The notes: generated from the letters alone by a model not told the origin. A stretch of 64,000 nucleotides of DNA from Neobacillus sp. PS2-9 (GCF_030915525.1 NZ_CP133269.1:707001-771000); one strand, 5' to 3'; shown: positions 52,125-61,866, numbered from the stretch's first letter. Made by a program: numbers and translations.

Positions 52125-52547
52125 ATGATTTCTGGAATTTATCCTTATTTGGTTTTAAACGGTAATGGACAAGAAGCGGTTAAGTTTTATGAACATGCAT
52201 TGGATGCAAAGGTTCTGTCAGTTCAAACATTTGGCAATATGCCAGGTAATCCAGATCATCCCATGCCTGAAGAAGCAAAAAATCGTGTATTGAATGCCCA
52301 TTTAAAAGTGGGGAATACCGACCTTATGCTTTCCGACACGTTCCCAGGTCATCCTTATGAGTTAGGCCATCAGGTGACGATTGCGATAAGCATCACTGAC
52401 GAAGAAAAATCAAAGGAAGTTTTCAGTAAATTGGAAGACGGCGGAAAAGTCGACATGCCTCTGCAACAAACCTTCTGGAGCCCCCTATATGGGCAAGTTA
52501 CTGATAAGTTCGGTGTCACTTGGCAGGTTTCCACAGAATCGAAATAG
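52125..52547 (+). CDS. VOC-family (PhnB-like glyoxalase fold) protein
   Basis: 140 residues, close to PhnB / YjdN-type proteins. IYPYLVLNGNGQEAVKFYEHAL (parts: PYLVLNGNGQEAVKFYE) starts the fold; HLKVGNTDLMLSDTFPG and LQQTFWSPLYGQVTDKFGVTWQV (in parts: FWSPLYGQVTDKFGVTW) complete it. VOC proteins bind metals and catalyse varied reactions on small molecules; PhnB has no proven function. AGAGGTG precedes ATG. Single gene. Confidence 0.85.
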   Translation: MISGIYPYLVLNGNGQEAVKFYEHALDAKVLSVQTFGNMPGNPDHPMPEEAKNRVLNAHLKVGNTDLMLSDTFPGHPYELGHQVTIAISITDEEKSKEVFSKLEDGGKVDMPLQQTFWSPLYGQVTDKFGVTWQVSTESK

Positions 52548-52560
52548 TTGAATGTAAAAA

Positions 52561-52588
52561 AGGAAAGTTGCATTTTAGCAGCTTTCCT
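52561..52588. terminator. bidirectional terminator between VOC and VanZ genes
   Basis: AGGAAAG and CTTTCCT, 7-bp stem with inner TTGC/GCAG pairs, T-rich on the right, A-rich on the left; overlaps the VanZ-gene stop. Confidence 0.65.
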
Positions 52589-53042
52589 AGTTACTTTTTG
52601 TGAGTTGACTTTGCTTTGTGAGTAGGTGGTTTTTTAAGATGAAGTAAACGGTTAAGATTCCTAGTGAATCAATCACCAAATCATACAACCGGCCGTCTCT
52701 TCCAAAATAAAGCTGAAGAATCTCCGTCATTAACGCAAAAGTAATAGAGATCATCATTGACCATTTGTGATTCTTGAACCATCTAAAAAGAAGGTAATCA
52801 AATATAGCAAACCCTATGAAATGTCCCGTTTTTACGATGATAAAATAATGATGAATTTTGCTGATATCCTGTAAATAAAAGAACGATAAATAATCTGGAG
52901 ACACTACCCACTTAAAACGGATAGCTTGATCCCGAAAGAGCAATCCTAAATTACTGGTCCACGTATGCACCAATAATATGATCCCCCAAATGATTACTGG
53001 AACTATTTTAAATTGCCGTCCTTTTAAAACTTCTAAACGCAT
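52587..53042 (-). CDS. VanZ family protein
   Basis: 151 residues with four hydrophobic segments and the VanZ-type ending EILQLYFGRDGRLYDLVIDSLGILTVYF (in parts: EILQLYFGRDGRLYDLVID). VanZ homologues were first found in glycopeptide resistance clusters, but most are of unknown function. No van genes surround it. Single gene, minus strand. Confidence 0.82.
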   Translation of the reverse strand: MRLEVLKGRQFKIVPVIIWGIILLVHTWTSNLGLLFRDQAIRFKWVVSPDYLSFFYLQDISKIHHYFIIVKTGHFIGFAIFDYLLFRWFKNHKWSMMISITFALMTEILQLYFGRDGRLYDLVIDSLGILTVYFILKNHLLTKQSQLTKSN

Positions 53043-53131
53043 ATTTTTCCAACTTCCCTATTTTTGTTGTAATGACACTACTTTTAATATTCATTTCCAT
53101 ATCCTATACCAAATCATACGTAAAAGGATAC

Positions 53132-53169
53132 AAAAAAATATCCCGAACTACCATTGGCAGTTGGGATAT
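53132..53169 (-). terminator. terminator of the gpx-ohrR operon
   Basis: ATATCCC-GAACT and AGTT-GGGATAT form a stem with a 9-base loop; the plus side carries AAAAAAA, a T-run on the minus strand. Confidence 0.8.
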
Positions 53170-53180
53170 AGCTGTCGAAT

Positions 53181-53618
53181 TTACACCTTCCGACCCTTTA
53201 ATTTGTTGGATAAAACATGTAATTGCTGCAAGAGTTGTTTGTATTCGTCTAGTTCAATTTTACAGGATTGAATTTCCTTCCCGACCATTTTAGTAATAGG
53301 TTGTTTTTCTTCATAGGCTTTCTTCTCTAAATGAATATACACCTTACGTTCATCTGTTTTGGCACGCTCTTTACGAAGCCAGCCGTTGGCTTCCATCCGA
53401 GAAATCATCGGTGTCAATGTCCCTGTGCCTAGATTTAACCGTTCTCCTAATTCTTTCACAAGAAGTCCATCTGTTTCCCATAATGCCAATAGAACCAAGT
53501 ATTGAGGGTAGGTTAATCCAAATGGCTGCAGTACGCTCGTATAAAGTTTGTTAAATTCACTAGCTGTTTCATAAACTGCAAAGCATAATTGTTTTTCTAG
53601 CGTTAAGAAGTCTTCCAT
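53181..53618 (-). CDS. ohrR: OhrR-type MarR family redox repressor
   Basis: 145 residues. The N-terminal LEKQLCFAVY carries the reactive Cys at residue 12, the position of OhrR's organic-hydroperoxide-sensing Cys. The winged helix (about 45-95) contains LVKELGERLNLGTGTLTPMISRME (parts: LVKELGERLNL, TLTPMISRMEANGWL). Oxidation would release it from DNA. It follows the glutathione peroxidase by 29 bases and the two share a promoter. Confidence 0.88.
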   Translation of the reverse strand: MEDFLTLEKQLCFAVYETASEFNKLYTSVLQPFGLTYPQYLVLLALWETDGLLVKELGERLNLGTGTLTPMISRMEANGWLRKERAKTDERKVYIHLEKKAYEEKQPITKMVGKEIQSCKIELDEYKQLLQQLHVLSNKLKGRKV

Positions 53619-53647
53619 GATGATCTCACCTTATTTTCATTGCTTTT

Positions 53648-54142
53648 TTAGTGTGACGCTGAAGTGGATAGTAATTTCACTACATCTGCTTCAATTTTGT
53701 CAGGTGTCGTGGTTGGTGCATAACGTTCGATCACCTGGCCATTACTGTCAATCAGGAATTTGGTGAAATTCCATTTAATCATGCCACCTAATAGGCCCTT
53801 TTTTTGATCTTTCAAATACTTGAATAAGGGATCCGCGTTGACCCCGTTCACATCAATTTTGGCAAAGATGGGGAAGGTAACCCCGTAGTTTAATTGGCAA
53901 AATTGAGTGGTCTCTTCAATATTAGCAAATTCTTGGTTGTTGAACTGATCACATGGGAAGCCTAGTATTTCAAGTCCATCGTCCTTGTATTTATCATATA
54001 ATTCCTGAAGGCCAGTAAATTGAGGAGTTAACCCGCACTTACTCGCTGTATTGACAATCACTAGCGGTTTTCCCTCGTAATCTTTTAAAGATTTGTTCTC
54101 ACCATTCGTCTTCTTGACTGTAAAATTATAAACGGTTTTCAT
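53648..54142 (-). CDS. gpx: glutathione peroxidase family protein (Cys type)
   Basis: 164 residues. Thioredoxin-fold peroxidase, with the peroxidatic Cys in [12 protein letters not shown] (about residue 35), [10 protein letters not shown] near 66-75 (second Cys often used in thioredoxin-dependent enzymes) and WNFTKFLID near 123-131. It reduces hydroperoxides, probably with thioredoxin. The second ATG (54142) is better spaced from GGGAGGA than the first (54145). First gene of the operon with ohrR. Confidence 0.9.
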   Translation of the reverse strand: MKTVYNFTVKKTNGENKSLKDYEGKPLVIVNTASKCGLTPQFTGLQELYDKYKDDGLEILGFPCDQFNNQEFANIEETTQFCQLNYGVTFPIFAKIDVNGVNADPLFKYLKDQKKGLLGGMIKWNFTKFLIDSNGQVIERYAPTTTPDKIEADVVKLLSTSASH

Positions 54143-54198
54143 CATTCATTCCTCCCGAGATTATTCAATTGGCGGCAATTTTTTATTTAGGCGAAAAA

Positions 54199-54245
54199 TA
54201 AATCGTTAACGATTTAATCTTACACGATTTAAATAATAGTTACAA
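54199..54245 (-). promoter_or_regulatory. gpx-ohrR promoter and OhrR operator
   Basis: Minus-strand promoter: TTGTAA (54245-54240), 17 bases, TAAGAT (54222-54217). TAAATCGTTAACGATTTA (54199-54216) is a perfect 18-bp palindrome right after the -10; a third half-site ACGATTTAAA lies in the spacer (about 54224-54233). Confidence 0.75.
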
Positions 54246-54262
54246 GAATGATGGCTTACATA

Positions 54263-54302
54263 AAAAAGCCCAAATCTTATGTAATAAGAATTGGGCTGTT
54301 CC
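54263..54302 (-). terminator. terminator of the alaR-alaT operon
   Basis: AGCCCAAATCTTAT and AATAAGAATTGGGCT stem around GT; the plus side has AAAAAA for a minus-strand T-run. Confidence 0.8.
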
Positions 54303-54303
54303 T

Positions 54304-55518
54304 TTAGGATGGGGTGTGGCATTCTACAGTGTCTTTTTTAGGATTCACCCCGCGAGATTCAATAAATCGCTGTATCCGTTTGAGTGCTTCTTGCAGCTGC
54401 GGCATAGAAGTAGCATAGCTGCAGCGGATATATCCTTCGCCGCTTTCACCGAATACATGACCGGGAACTACTGCAACCTTTTCCTGCATCAGCAATTCCT
54501 CAGCAAATTGCTCGGAACTAAGGCCAGTAGCACGTATCGATGGAAATACATAAAAGGCACCGCCAGGAGTATGGCAATCGAGGCCCATTTGATTCAAAGC
54601 TTGGACGACGAAGTTTCTCCTTCTCCTATAGCTGTTCCGCATCGATTCCACTTCATGATAGGTATTCCTCAATGCTTCAATGGCACCGTGCTGAAGCATA
54701 TTGGGAGCGCACATGGTGGTGTATTGGAATATTTTCAGCATGACCTCGACAAATTCCTTAGGGGCCGCTAAGAAACCTAATCTCCAACCTGTCATGGCAA
54801 ATCCTTTTGAAAAACCGTTGATTAATATGGTTCGTTCATACATGCCCTCAATAGAGGCCATGCTAGTAAAGCTTTCATCGTAGGTTAATTCAGCATAGAT
54901 TTCGTCTGAAACGACAAGGAGGTCATGCTTTTTTAGTACCTTTGAAATTTCTAAAAGCTCATCCTTGGTTAGCGTGCTGCCTGTCGGGTTGTTAGGTGAG
55001 CACAGGAGAATAGCTTTTGTATTTTCAGTGATTGCTGCTTCGATTTGTGCAGCAGTTACCTTAAATCCATTAACCGGTGAAGTAGCCACAGCGATTGGTG
55101 TTCCGCCGGCGATGGAAACCAATGGGGCATACGAGACGAAGGCTGGTTCGACAATCAGCACTTCATCCCCTTGGTTTAAAATTGCCCGAAAGGCAAGATC
55201 GATCGCCTGGCTAGCTCCAATCGTTACAATGACTTGATTTGTTGGATCATACTTCACCCCAAACCGCGTGCCAAGATAAGAGGTGATCTCCTGTCTTAAT
55301 TCAAGCATTCCTGGATTGGCTGTGTAAGAGGTAAACCCTTGTTCGATCGATAAAATGGCTGCCTCACGTATACTCCAAGGCGTGACGAAGTCTGGCTCGC
55401 CCACCCCTAAAGAAATAACGCCTTCCATGCTTGCGGCAAGGTCAAAAAATTTTCGGATCCCAGAAGGTTGCAGCTCTTTAGCCGTTTGGGATAGATAGCG
55501 ATTATACTCGAGACTCAT
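54304..55518 (-). CDS. alaT: class I/II PLP aminotransferase (AlaT-like)
   Basis: 404 residues. Fold type I aminotransferase: GVGEPDFVTPW near 37-47, YTANPGMLELRQEI near 65-78, SPNNPTGSTL near 175-184, SDEIYAELTY near 206-215 and the PLP Lys in NGFSKGFAMTGWRLG near 237-251. It is paired with an Lrp-family gene whose end overlaps its start by four bases (ATGA), the arrangement of Bacillus alaR-alaT, so alanine:2-oxoglutarate transamination is likely; aspartate or aromatic aminotransfer is possible. Confidence 0.85.
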   Translation of the reverse strand: MSLEYNRYLSQTAKELQPSGIRKFFDLAASMEGVISLGVGEPDFVTPWSIREAAILSIEQGFTSYTANPGMLELRQEITSYLGTRFGVKYDPTNQVIVTIGASQAIDLAFRAILNQGDEVLIVEPAFVSYAPLVSIAGGTPIAVATSPVNGFKVTAAQIEAAITENTKAILLCSPNNPTGSTLTKDELLEISKVLKKHDLLVVSDEIYAELTYDESFTSMASIEGMYERTILINGFSKGFAMTGWRLGFLAAPKEFVEVMLKIFQYTTMCAPNMLQHGAIEALRNTYHEVESMRNSYRRRRNFVVQALNQMGLDCHTPGGAFYVFPSIRATGLSSEQFAEELLMQEKVAVVPGHVFGESGEGYIRCSYATSMPQLQEALKRIQRFIESRGVNPKKDTVECHTPS

Positions 55519-56021
55519 GGTGTTACCACCATTCTTCTGTCTTTGTCCTCATTGTCACTGCTAAATATCACGCCATCATGCTTGTATTTTTTTAACATGA
55601 AATGGGTGGTGGTGGAAACAACGTTTTCAATTGTCGATAATTTTTCTGAGACAAAGGTGGCAATTTGATTCATGGTCTTTCCTTCGACCGTAATTGATAG
55701 GTCGTAGGCGCCTGACATAAGGTACAATGAGGAGACTTCCGAAAAACGAGAAATGCGGCCGGCAACTTCATCAAAACCTACACCTCGTTTTGGAGTGACC
55801 TTCACATCGATCATTGCGACAACATTTTCATGGCCTTCAACTTTGCTCCAGTCAATTAATGTAGGGTAGCTCATTATGATTTTTGCTTGTTCAAGCTTTT
55901 CGATTGTTTGGTTCACTGTTTCTTCGCTGCACAATGCCATCGATGCGATGGTCTCCACTGAGATTTTGTGGTTTTCTTCTATAATTTTAAGAATTTCAAT
56001 TTCCTCACTGCTAAGTCGCAT
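55515..56021 (-). CDS. alaR: Lrp/AsnC family regulator (AlaR-like)
   Basis: 168 residues, near B. subtilis AlaR (about 166). N-terminal helix-turn-helix (EILKIIEENHKISVETIASM in parts, with SEETVNQTIEKLEQ), then a RAM ligand-binding domain with VEGHENVVAMIDVKVTPKRG and YLMSGAYDLSITVEGK (in short parts). First gene of the operon with the aminotransferase, which it probably activates or represses in response to alanine. Confidence 0.83.
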   Translation of the reverse strand: MRLSSEEIEILKIIEENHKISVETIASMALCSEETVNQTIEKLEQAKIIMSYPTLIDWSKVEGHENVVAMIDVKVTPKRGVGFDEVAGRISRFSEVSSLYLMSGAYDLSITVEGKTMNQIATFVSEKLSTIENVVSTTTHFMLKKYKHDGVIFSSDNEDKDRRMVVTP

Positions 56022-56165
56022 GTGCGGTCTACCTCCACTTTCATTTTTCGTACTATAAGAATATATAAAAGATTTTAATCTGTTTTGCGATGGATGTCAC
56101 GCTCATTTAGTAGGAAGATAAATAAAATTTAAAAGATTAATATTATTTAAATATATTTTATAAAT

Positions 56166-56272
56166 AGGAGGGAGGATCTGGTTGAATTTGCAAAGGTAAA
56201 CTTAAGGCAATGAAAGAAGAGTTCGATAAAATAAAAGAAGGTATGGCTGAATAGTTGCCATACCTTTTGTGT
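56166..56272 (+). pseudogene. short coding remnant with terminator
   Basis: A short frame (MKEEFDKIKEGMAE, 14 codons from 56210) ends in TAG and is followed by GGTATGGC / GCCATACC with TTTTG. It looks like the 3' end of a lost gene with its terminator left behind. The region 56059-56303 holds nothing else I can support. Confidence 0.35.
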
Positions 56273-56303
56273 TGTCTTCAGAGAAACCGAAAGAACAAAA
56301 AGT

Positions 56304-58934
56304 TTATTTCACCCAAGCCCCGCTCGAGCTAAGGTTATAGCCCTGAATCGTTATATTAAATGCCATTCGCCCATCTAAATAGAAATAGTACCAGCTCGTC
56401 CCAACTTTTACCCAGCCCGTCTCCATTGCGCCGCTGCCGTTTAAGTAATACCAAGAGGCTCTGGACTTAAGCCAGCCAGTCTTCATAGCCCCACTGCTAT
56501 CAAGAAAATACCAAGTTGGTCCTAATTTCAGCCAACCCGTCTTCATTACGTTGTCCTCATCAAAGTAATACCACTTGCCACCAATATGCTGCCAACCTGT
56601 AACTAAATTTCCTTTACCATCAAAGTAATACCAATGATTATTGGCATAAACCCAACCATTAACCGGAACGATGTTAATATCTGGCTGATCTGCTGCAGAA
56701 CCATTGACCACTACGAGTGCGGCCTCGCTCACTAGTCCTGTGTTGTCTGTTGCTGTAATCACCAATTCAACTCCTGCGTCTTGCGCTGGAATCGCAACGG
56801 CAAACCTGCCATCCGTATCGGAAACGTCACTTCCAACAACCGCTCCGTTTACTTTTACCTCAACTGTTGTACCTGCTTCCGCTTTACCAGTCACCATAGT
56901 ATCCTTATTCGATACTTCGCTAACTACAGGCTTAGAGTTATAGGTTAAAGCTTTCCAAGCATTTACCGTTTTGCCTGATTGAACTTTCCCAGCCAAATTG
57001 GAGAGACTATCTCCTGATGCTAGAATGATAGAACGTAATTTTTCCGGCCCTGCGTTAGGGTATTTGCCTGCCAAGAGTGCGGCTACTCCTGAAACATGCG
57101 GGGCAGCCATCGAAGTCCCATCTCCAAATGCGTAGGCAGTGGCATACGAAGTCTCTTCTGGAAAAATTAAATTCACCTTTGCCATGGCCTCATTGTTGCT
57201 TGTAATATAATCCGCGTACGGAGCATAGTCGATGCTGTACGATGCTCCCTCATAAGCGGTTCTCTCTACTCCTGTCACCCGTACGCTAGTTTCACCCTCT
57301 CCTTTAATGGTGAGCGATAACGTATCCGTGACAAAGGAGGAGTCCTCGTTTTGATAGAGGATATCTTGTCCGCTTAACATCAGCGTCTTATTGCCCTTTT
57401 TTAAAAATCGCTCTAATGAAGTAAGGTCAGTTGATGTTAAATTGGGTGGAACATCGCCAATGGCGTTTCCAGTAAACCAAATTACTGAATCGTAGCCAGA
57501 AAGCGTCGGGAAATTAGGACCATTCTCGCCAGTTGCTACGGTTTTAAGGGTATATGATAATCCAGCATTTTTTAATAGGTTCTTATAGACATCTGCAAAA
57601 CTAGCACCGCCACTAGTAGATTCATCATCTTGAACTAATAGAATTTTAGAAGAAGATGTTAAACCAAGATAGCTTACTGCCTTATTGAAAGCAGATTGTC
57701 TATCCGTACTTGAGAGGTTTTCAAAACCAAACCCGTTAAAAATGGCTTTGTAATTAAACGTACTGTTGTAAATTTGCGCTGCTGCCCCTTCTTCCTTTTT
57801 TCTTGGAACCGTACTAAAAATCCCCGTGCCAGGAGCGGCAATATCTACACTGTTTACACCAAAATTTGAGAAGTCTGCTAGATTGCCAGATGAGTCGATC
57901 GCCGCAACGGAAATCACTTTGGGTGTGTCATAGTTGGCAGGGTAGCTAGGCACTTGGTCGTTGTTTACCCCTTCATTTCCAGCTGCCGCTACAAAAAGCA
58001 ATGAAGACTTGTCGATGGCATCCTTCAGCGCCTGGTCATATTCAAGGCCCGCCCAGCTGTTATTGGTTACTCTTACGCCCATTTTACTGGCGTACTCAAC
58101 CGCCAGAATGGCATCCGCAGTGTTCCCATTTCCGTCAGGTCCAATAAATTTCAGTGGCATAATTTTTACATTGGGGGCAATTCCCGTGATGCCGATGCCA
58201 TTATTCGCTTTAGCCGCAATTGTTCCGGCCACATGTGTACCATGGTCATCCCCGTCCTCTGCATCAAAGATGCTGGCATCATTATGGTAGAAATCCCAGC
58301 CATGGACATCATCGATATAGCCATTATGATCATCATCTATGCCATTACCGGCAATTTCACCAGGGTTCGTCCAAATGTTATCCTTTAAATCTGGATGATT
58401 TAAGTCAATGCCAGTATCAATCACGCCAACAACCACCTGTTGTTGATTGTCACTATTCGTAAACTCCTGGATGGCTTCCGGATAGTCGATATCGATATCG
58501 TTACTCCCAGAAGTGCCATTAACCGCCTGTCCGGTATTGTGCAATCCCCATAGTTTACTAAACTCAGGGTCATTGGGGAGTGCCGTAATCGTATATTTAT
58601 AGTTTGGTTGAACGTAAGCGACGGAAGGATCTGTCTGTAACTTGTTTATAAGACTATCAATATTGGTTCCATAATCCACTTTGACGATCTCTGCACCAAT
58701 GGAATGAAGCTTCTTTTTTGTTTTGAAGGGATGTTTCTTTTTAAAAGAAGCGGCTGCATTGGTATTTTTATATTTGATAATTAGCTCGCCCGCTTGATAG
58801 CTAGCTGGATTCTTTTGGATAATAGGTGTTTTCACTTCATTTTTATTCTCAGTTGCAAAAGCGTTGGTCGTGAGAGCTGTTGAGGAGAAAAGTAACATGG
58901 ATAGTGCTGGGAAAAGCCATTTGCTCGGTTTCAA
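56304..58934 (-). CDS. cell-wall-binding subtilase (S8 peptidase) with inserted domain
   Basis: 876 residues, TTG start after GGAAGGGG. Signal peptide about 1-26 (NAFA-TE), an I9-type propeptide (about 45-115), and an S8 catalytic domain with Asp173 (VGVIDTGIDLNHPDL), His231 (DDHGTHVAGT), Asn320 (AAAGN) and Ser608 (GDGTSMAAPHVSG). About 220 residues (377-600) are inserted just before the serine loop; the part 428-525 has an alpha/beta pattern (KILLVQDDE, YDSVIWFTGN, KTLMLSGQDILY). After the catalytic domain come an Ig-like domain (about 665-745) and about five choline-binding-type repeats (W-YYFD, GWxKxGxTWYYL) to the end. Exported protease held on the wall. No partner gene adjacent. Confidence 0.92.
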   Translation of the reverse strand: MKPSKWLFPALSMLLFSSTALTTNAFATENKNEVKTPIIQKNPASYQAGELIIKYKNTNAAASFKKKHPFKTKKKLHSIGAEIVKVDYGTNIDSLINKLQTDPSVAYVQPNYKYTITALPNDPEFSKLWGLHNTGQAVNGTSGSNDIDIDYPEAIQEFTNSDNQQQVVVGVIDTGIDLNHPDLKDNIWTNPGEIAGNGIDDDHNGYIDDVHGWDFYHNDASIFDAEDGDDHGTHVAGTIAAKANNGIGITGIAPNVKIMPLKFIGPDGNGNTADAILAVEYASKMGVRVTNNSWAGLEYDQALKDAIDKSSLLFVAAAGNEGVNNDQVPSYPANYDTPKVISVAAIDSSGNLADFSNFGVNSVDIAAPGTGIFSTVPRKKEEGAAAQIYNSTFNYKAIFNGFGFENLSSTDRQSAFNKAVSYLGLTSSSKILLVQDDESTSGGASFADVYKNLLKNAGLSYTLKTVATGENGPNFPTLSGYDSVIWFTGNAIGDVPPNLTSTDLTSLERFLKKGNKTLMLSGQDILYQNEDSSFVTDTLSLTIKGEGETSVRVTGVERTAYEGASYSIDYAPYADYITSNNEAMAKVNLIFPEETSYATAYAFGDGTSMAAPHVSGVAALLAGKYPNAGPEKLRSIILASGDSLSNLAGKVQSGKTVNAWKALTYNSKPVVSEVSNKDTMVTGKAEAGTTVEVKVNGAVVGSDVSDTDGRFAVAIPAQDAGVELVITATDNTGLVSEAALVVVNGSAADQPDINIVPVNGWVYANNHWYYFDGKGNLVTGWQHIGGKWYYFDEDNVMKTGWLKLGPTWYFLDSSGAMKTGWLKSRASWYYLNGSGAMETGWVKVGTSWYYFYLDGRMAFNITIQGYNLSSSGAWVK

Positions 58935-59117
58935 GTTGCCGAACCCCTTCCTAGTATGTAGTCATGTTGTTTAACAGTAGTTCAAGCAAAAATCAGTTCA
59001 TATGTCTCAGAGTATAATAAATTTCAGCATTTTAAAATGGTAAAGTTTTAACAGAGTGGGGGACTGTCCCCGTTAGACATAATTAGGGTCAGACCTCATG
59101 TCTGACCCTAATCACCA
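58935..59117. repeat. intergenic palindromes: GGGGACTGTCCCC and AGGGTCAGAC hairpin
   Basis: GGGGACTGTCCCC at 59059-59071, and ATTAGGGTCAGAC (59082-59094) with GTCTGACCCTAAT (59100-59112), a 13-bp stem with a 5-base loop. The second starts 6 bases after the bceB stop, and may end that operon. Confidence 0.75.
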
Positions 59118-61064
59118 TTATAGTGCTTCTTTAATTACTTTCTTATAGTAGTTAACAGAGAGTACACCAAATATGGAGTACAGAGCGGTATATAATACCA
59201 TGACAATAATCATCGGTGTCCATAGTTCCGTTCCGAACAGGAACCAGCCGGATTGGACGGCGAAGTAGCTATGAACGAGCCCAATCATTAACGGAATTCC
59301 GAAACTGAATAATTGTTTCATCGTAATCCCACTTACCAGGTCCCCCTGCGAAAAGCCAAGTTTTCTCAAAATCGTAAAATGCGGCTGTTCTTCTTCACTT
59401 TCCCCCATTTGTTTAAAATACAGGATACAACCGGAAGTTACCAAGAATGTTAATCCTAAGAAACCGACGATAAACATGATCAGTCCCATCGTTTGTTTCT
59501 GACTGTTGCTCATTTCCAGACGAGAGTCAAAGCCCGGATTCTCGGTAAACTTCATGTCTTTAAAGATCGCGTTCGCCTCTTTTAATTGGTCTTCGTTTTT
59601 TAAAGTAAATCCAATAAACACAGACGATTCTTTTTGTAATGAAGGATCGGCATCTTTCTGTAACTGTTCGAAAATAGTGTCATCCACAATGGCGACTGGC
59701 TGGCCGCCATTCGTGTAATACCAAGAGATGAGGTGAAGATCCTTTAACCCTAAATAGTCTTGTGGAATGACTTCCGTTTTCCCTTTTAGCTCAATTTTTC
59801 CTGAGTCCTTCAAAGGCATAAATTTTTGCAGTAAATCGTTATAGCCAGTAAATACGGTATCCTCTGGCCCTACATCTAGACCCGCAACCTCTTGATCGCT
59901 AATAACTGAAATTGACATGCTCTTCGGATCCGCCTTCATTCCTTCGAGATTTGAATCCATGATTGATTTTAAGTTGGCGTTGATTTGGACTACATCAATC
60001 TTCTTCTCAGTAACCTTCAGATTTTTTGCATCAAGTGCTTCCTTAAATTGTGCAGCCGCATCTGTATCGGTAAAAGCAAAATCTGCCGCTACTTGATCCT
60101 TTGCTGTTTTTTCAGCTGAATAGTAGGAGATATAACTTAGACACAATAAAGCAATGGCAAGGGCGGAAACAGTCGTAATGATGGTTAACAAAAGAGCGTT
60201 CGATTTCATCCGGAACATGATAGACGAAAGGGAAAGCACCTCGTGAATCTTAAGGTAGCCGTCTTTCTTTTTCCGAATGAGATGAAAAAGGAAACTAACT
60301 GTCCCTTTGTAAAACAGGTACGTTCCGATAATGACCGATGCCAAAATGCCTGTCATCGCCAGGAATAGCTCCATCATGTCGGTGAAATCGCCGGAAAACA
60401 ATTTCGACGAAAGATAATATCCGAATCCAATCAGAAGAATGCCAACTGTTCCCAGGACCATTTCCACCAAGGAGAGCTTTTTCGCTTTCCCTTCTGTCGA
60501 TGAAAGGACTCTAAATAAGGCTAAAATCGTTTGCCTTTTAATGAAGACAAAATTCATCAATAGGATGAACAGATAAATTAGACCAAACACAATAAGGGAT
60601 TGAATCAATGCCTGGCTGGAAAAATGAAGGGTCGCAATCGCATCAACCTTCGTAATTTTAAATAAAATCATAATGATTAATTTAGAAACCGAAAAACCAA
60701 TAAAAATCCCGATGATGAGGGAACCAAAGTAAAGAATAAAATTCTCAGCACTGAGAATGCGGAAAATCCTGTTCTTGGTCATTCCGATTAATTGAAACAA
60801 GCCAATTTCTTTACTGCGCCGTTTAAGAAAAATATTGTTGGCGTATAAAACAAAGATGCTCACAATGCCGACAAGCAGGATGGAGCCCGCTCGAATAGCT
60901 GCCGCCCCTTTAATCGTCCCTTTGGTATGATCCAACGCGGGGTCATACTGCAGTGTGACGAACGAGAAATAAAGAGCGACGCTAAAGATTAACGCAAACA
61001 CATAGAGAAAATAGTTTTTTAGGTTCTTTTTGAGGTTACGCAGGATGAGTTGATTAATGCTCAT
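59118..61064 (-). CDS. bceB: BceB-type ABC transporter permease (peptide antibiotic resistance)
   Basis: 648 residues with ten hydrophobic segments in the BceB order: one, three, three, then a large extracellular domain (about 305-515), and two or three at the end. The extracellular part is the sensor for peptide antibiotics or lipid-II complexes; the FtsX domains flank it. [21 protein letters not shown] (in parts: [13 protein letters not shown]) at the N-terminus is typical. ATG 61064 has GGTGGGGTGCAAT upstream and overlaps the ATPase gene by 11 bases. Confidence 0.9.
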   Translation of the reverse strand: MSINQLILRNLKKNLKNYFLYVFALIFSVALYFSFVTLQYDPALDHTKGTIKGAAAIRAGSILLVGIVSIFVLYANNIFLKRRSKEIGLFQLIGMTKNRIFRILSAENFILYFGSLIIGIFIGFSVSKLIIMILFKITKVDAIATLHFSSQALIQSLIVFGLIYLFILLMNFVFIKRQTILALFRVLSSTEGKAKKLSLVEMVLGTVGILLIGFGYYLSSKLFSGDFTDMMELFLAMTGILASVIIGTYLFYKGTVSFLFHLIRKKKDGYLKIHEVLSLSSIMFRMKSNALLLTIITTVSALAIALLCLSYISYYSAEKTAKDQVAADFAFTDTDAAAQFKEALDAKNLKVTEKKIDVVQINANLKSIMDSNLEGMKADPKSMSISVISDQEVAGLDVGPEDTVFTGYNDLLQKFMPLKDSGKIELKGKTEVIPQDYLGLKDLHLISWYYTNGGQPVAIVDDTIFEQLQKDADPSLQKESSVFIGFTLKNEDQLKEANAIFKDMKFTENPGFDSRLEMSNSQKQTMGLIMFIVGFLGLTFLVTSGCILYFKQMGESEEEQPHFTILRKLGFSQGDLVSGITMKQLFSFGIPLMIGLVHSYFAVQSGWFLFGTELWTPMIIVMVLYTALYSIFGVLSVNYYKKVIKEAL

Positions 61065-61815
61065 ATTGCACCCCACCCAAGACCCCTTGGGTTTTCATAA
61101 TATCCTTGAAGAACGCCTGCCGCGACTGCTCTCCTTTATTCAACTGTGTAAACATCTGCCCGTCTTTAATAAAAATCACCCGGGAGCAATAACTGGCTGC
61201 CACAGGATCATGGGTAACCATCACAATGGTGGCTTGTCGTCTTTGGTTTAATTGGCTGAGCTTGTTTAACAAATCGGATGCCGATTTGGAATCCAGGGCA
61301 CCGGTTGGTTCGTCCGCGAAAATAATGCTTGGTTCGTGGATGAACGCCCGGGCCGCAGAGGTCCGTTGTTTTTGTCCGCCGGAAATTTCATTGGGGTACT
61401 TATCTTTGAGTTCATAAATGCCGAGCTCATCTGCCACTTCCTTGAATTTGGCGTCTGCTTCTTGTTTGGACACTTTAGTAATCGACAGGGGTAAGAGGAT
61501 GTTTTCTTTGACTGTAAGCGTATCAAGCAGGTTATATTCTTGAAAAATAAATCCTAAATGATGTTTGCGGAATTCTGCCAGTTGTTTTTCCTTTAAGGTT
61601 GTCATTTCTTTTCCTTCAATTTGAATGGAACCTTGGCTAACCTGATCAATCGACGATAGAACATTGAGCAAGGTTGTTTTTCCTGAACCTGACGCACCCA
61701 TAATACTCACGAATTCGCCTTTCCCAATGGTTAAATCGATGCCTTTCAGTACTTCCTGTTTATTGAATTTGTTGCCGTAGCTTTTATAAATTTTGGTTGC
61801 TTGTAGAATGGTCAT
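61054..61815 (-). CDS. bceA: BceA-type ABC transporter ATP-binding protein
   Basis: 253 residues. Walker [11 protein letters not shown]-loop [14 protein letters not shown], signature [14 protein letters not shown], Walker [13 protein letters not shown] and VTHDP switch: MacB/BceA family. It forms the transporter with BceB that frees lipid targets from bacitracin- or lantibiotic-like peptides. ATG 61815 is preferred over 61827 because of GGAGTG. The 132-bp repeat element lies about 50 bases upstream. Confidence 0.92.
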   Translation of the reverse strand: MTILQATKIYKSYGNKFNKQEVLKGIDLTIGKGEFVSIMGASGSGKTTLLNVLSSIDQVSQGSIQIEGKEMTTLKEKQLAEFRKHHLGFIFQEYNLLDTLTVKENILLPLSITKVSKQEADAKFKEVADELGIYELKDKYPNEISGGQKQRTSAARAFIHEPSIIFADEPTGALDSKSASDLLNKLSQLNQRRQATIVMVTHDPVAASYCSRVIFIKDGQMFTQLNKGEQSRQAFFKDIMKTQGVLGGVQYEH

Positions 61816-61866
61816 TCCGATCCACACTCCTTTATTCGATAGCTTTATTTAAGACTTTTAACATGT

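Noticed and set aside
52978..53293. Plus-strand frames opposite VanZ and ohrR
   Set aside because: They cross the ohrR terminator and overlap two good genes on the minus strand; no ribosome binding site.
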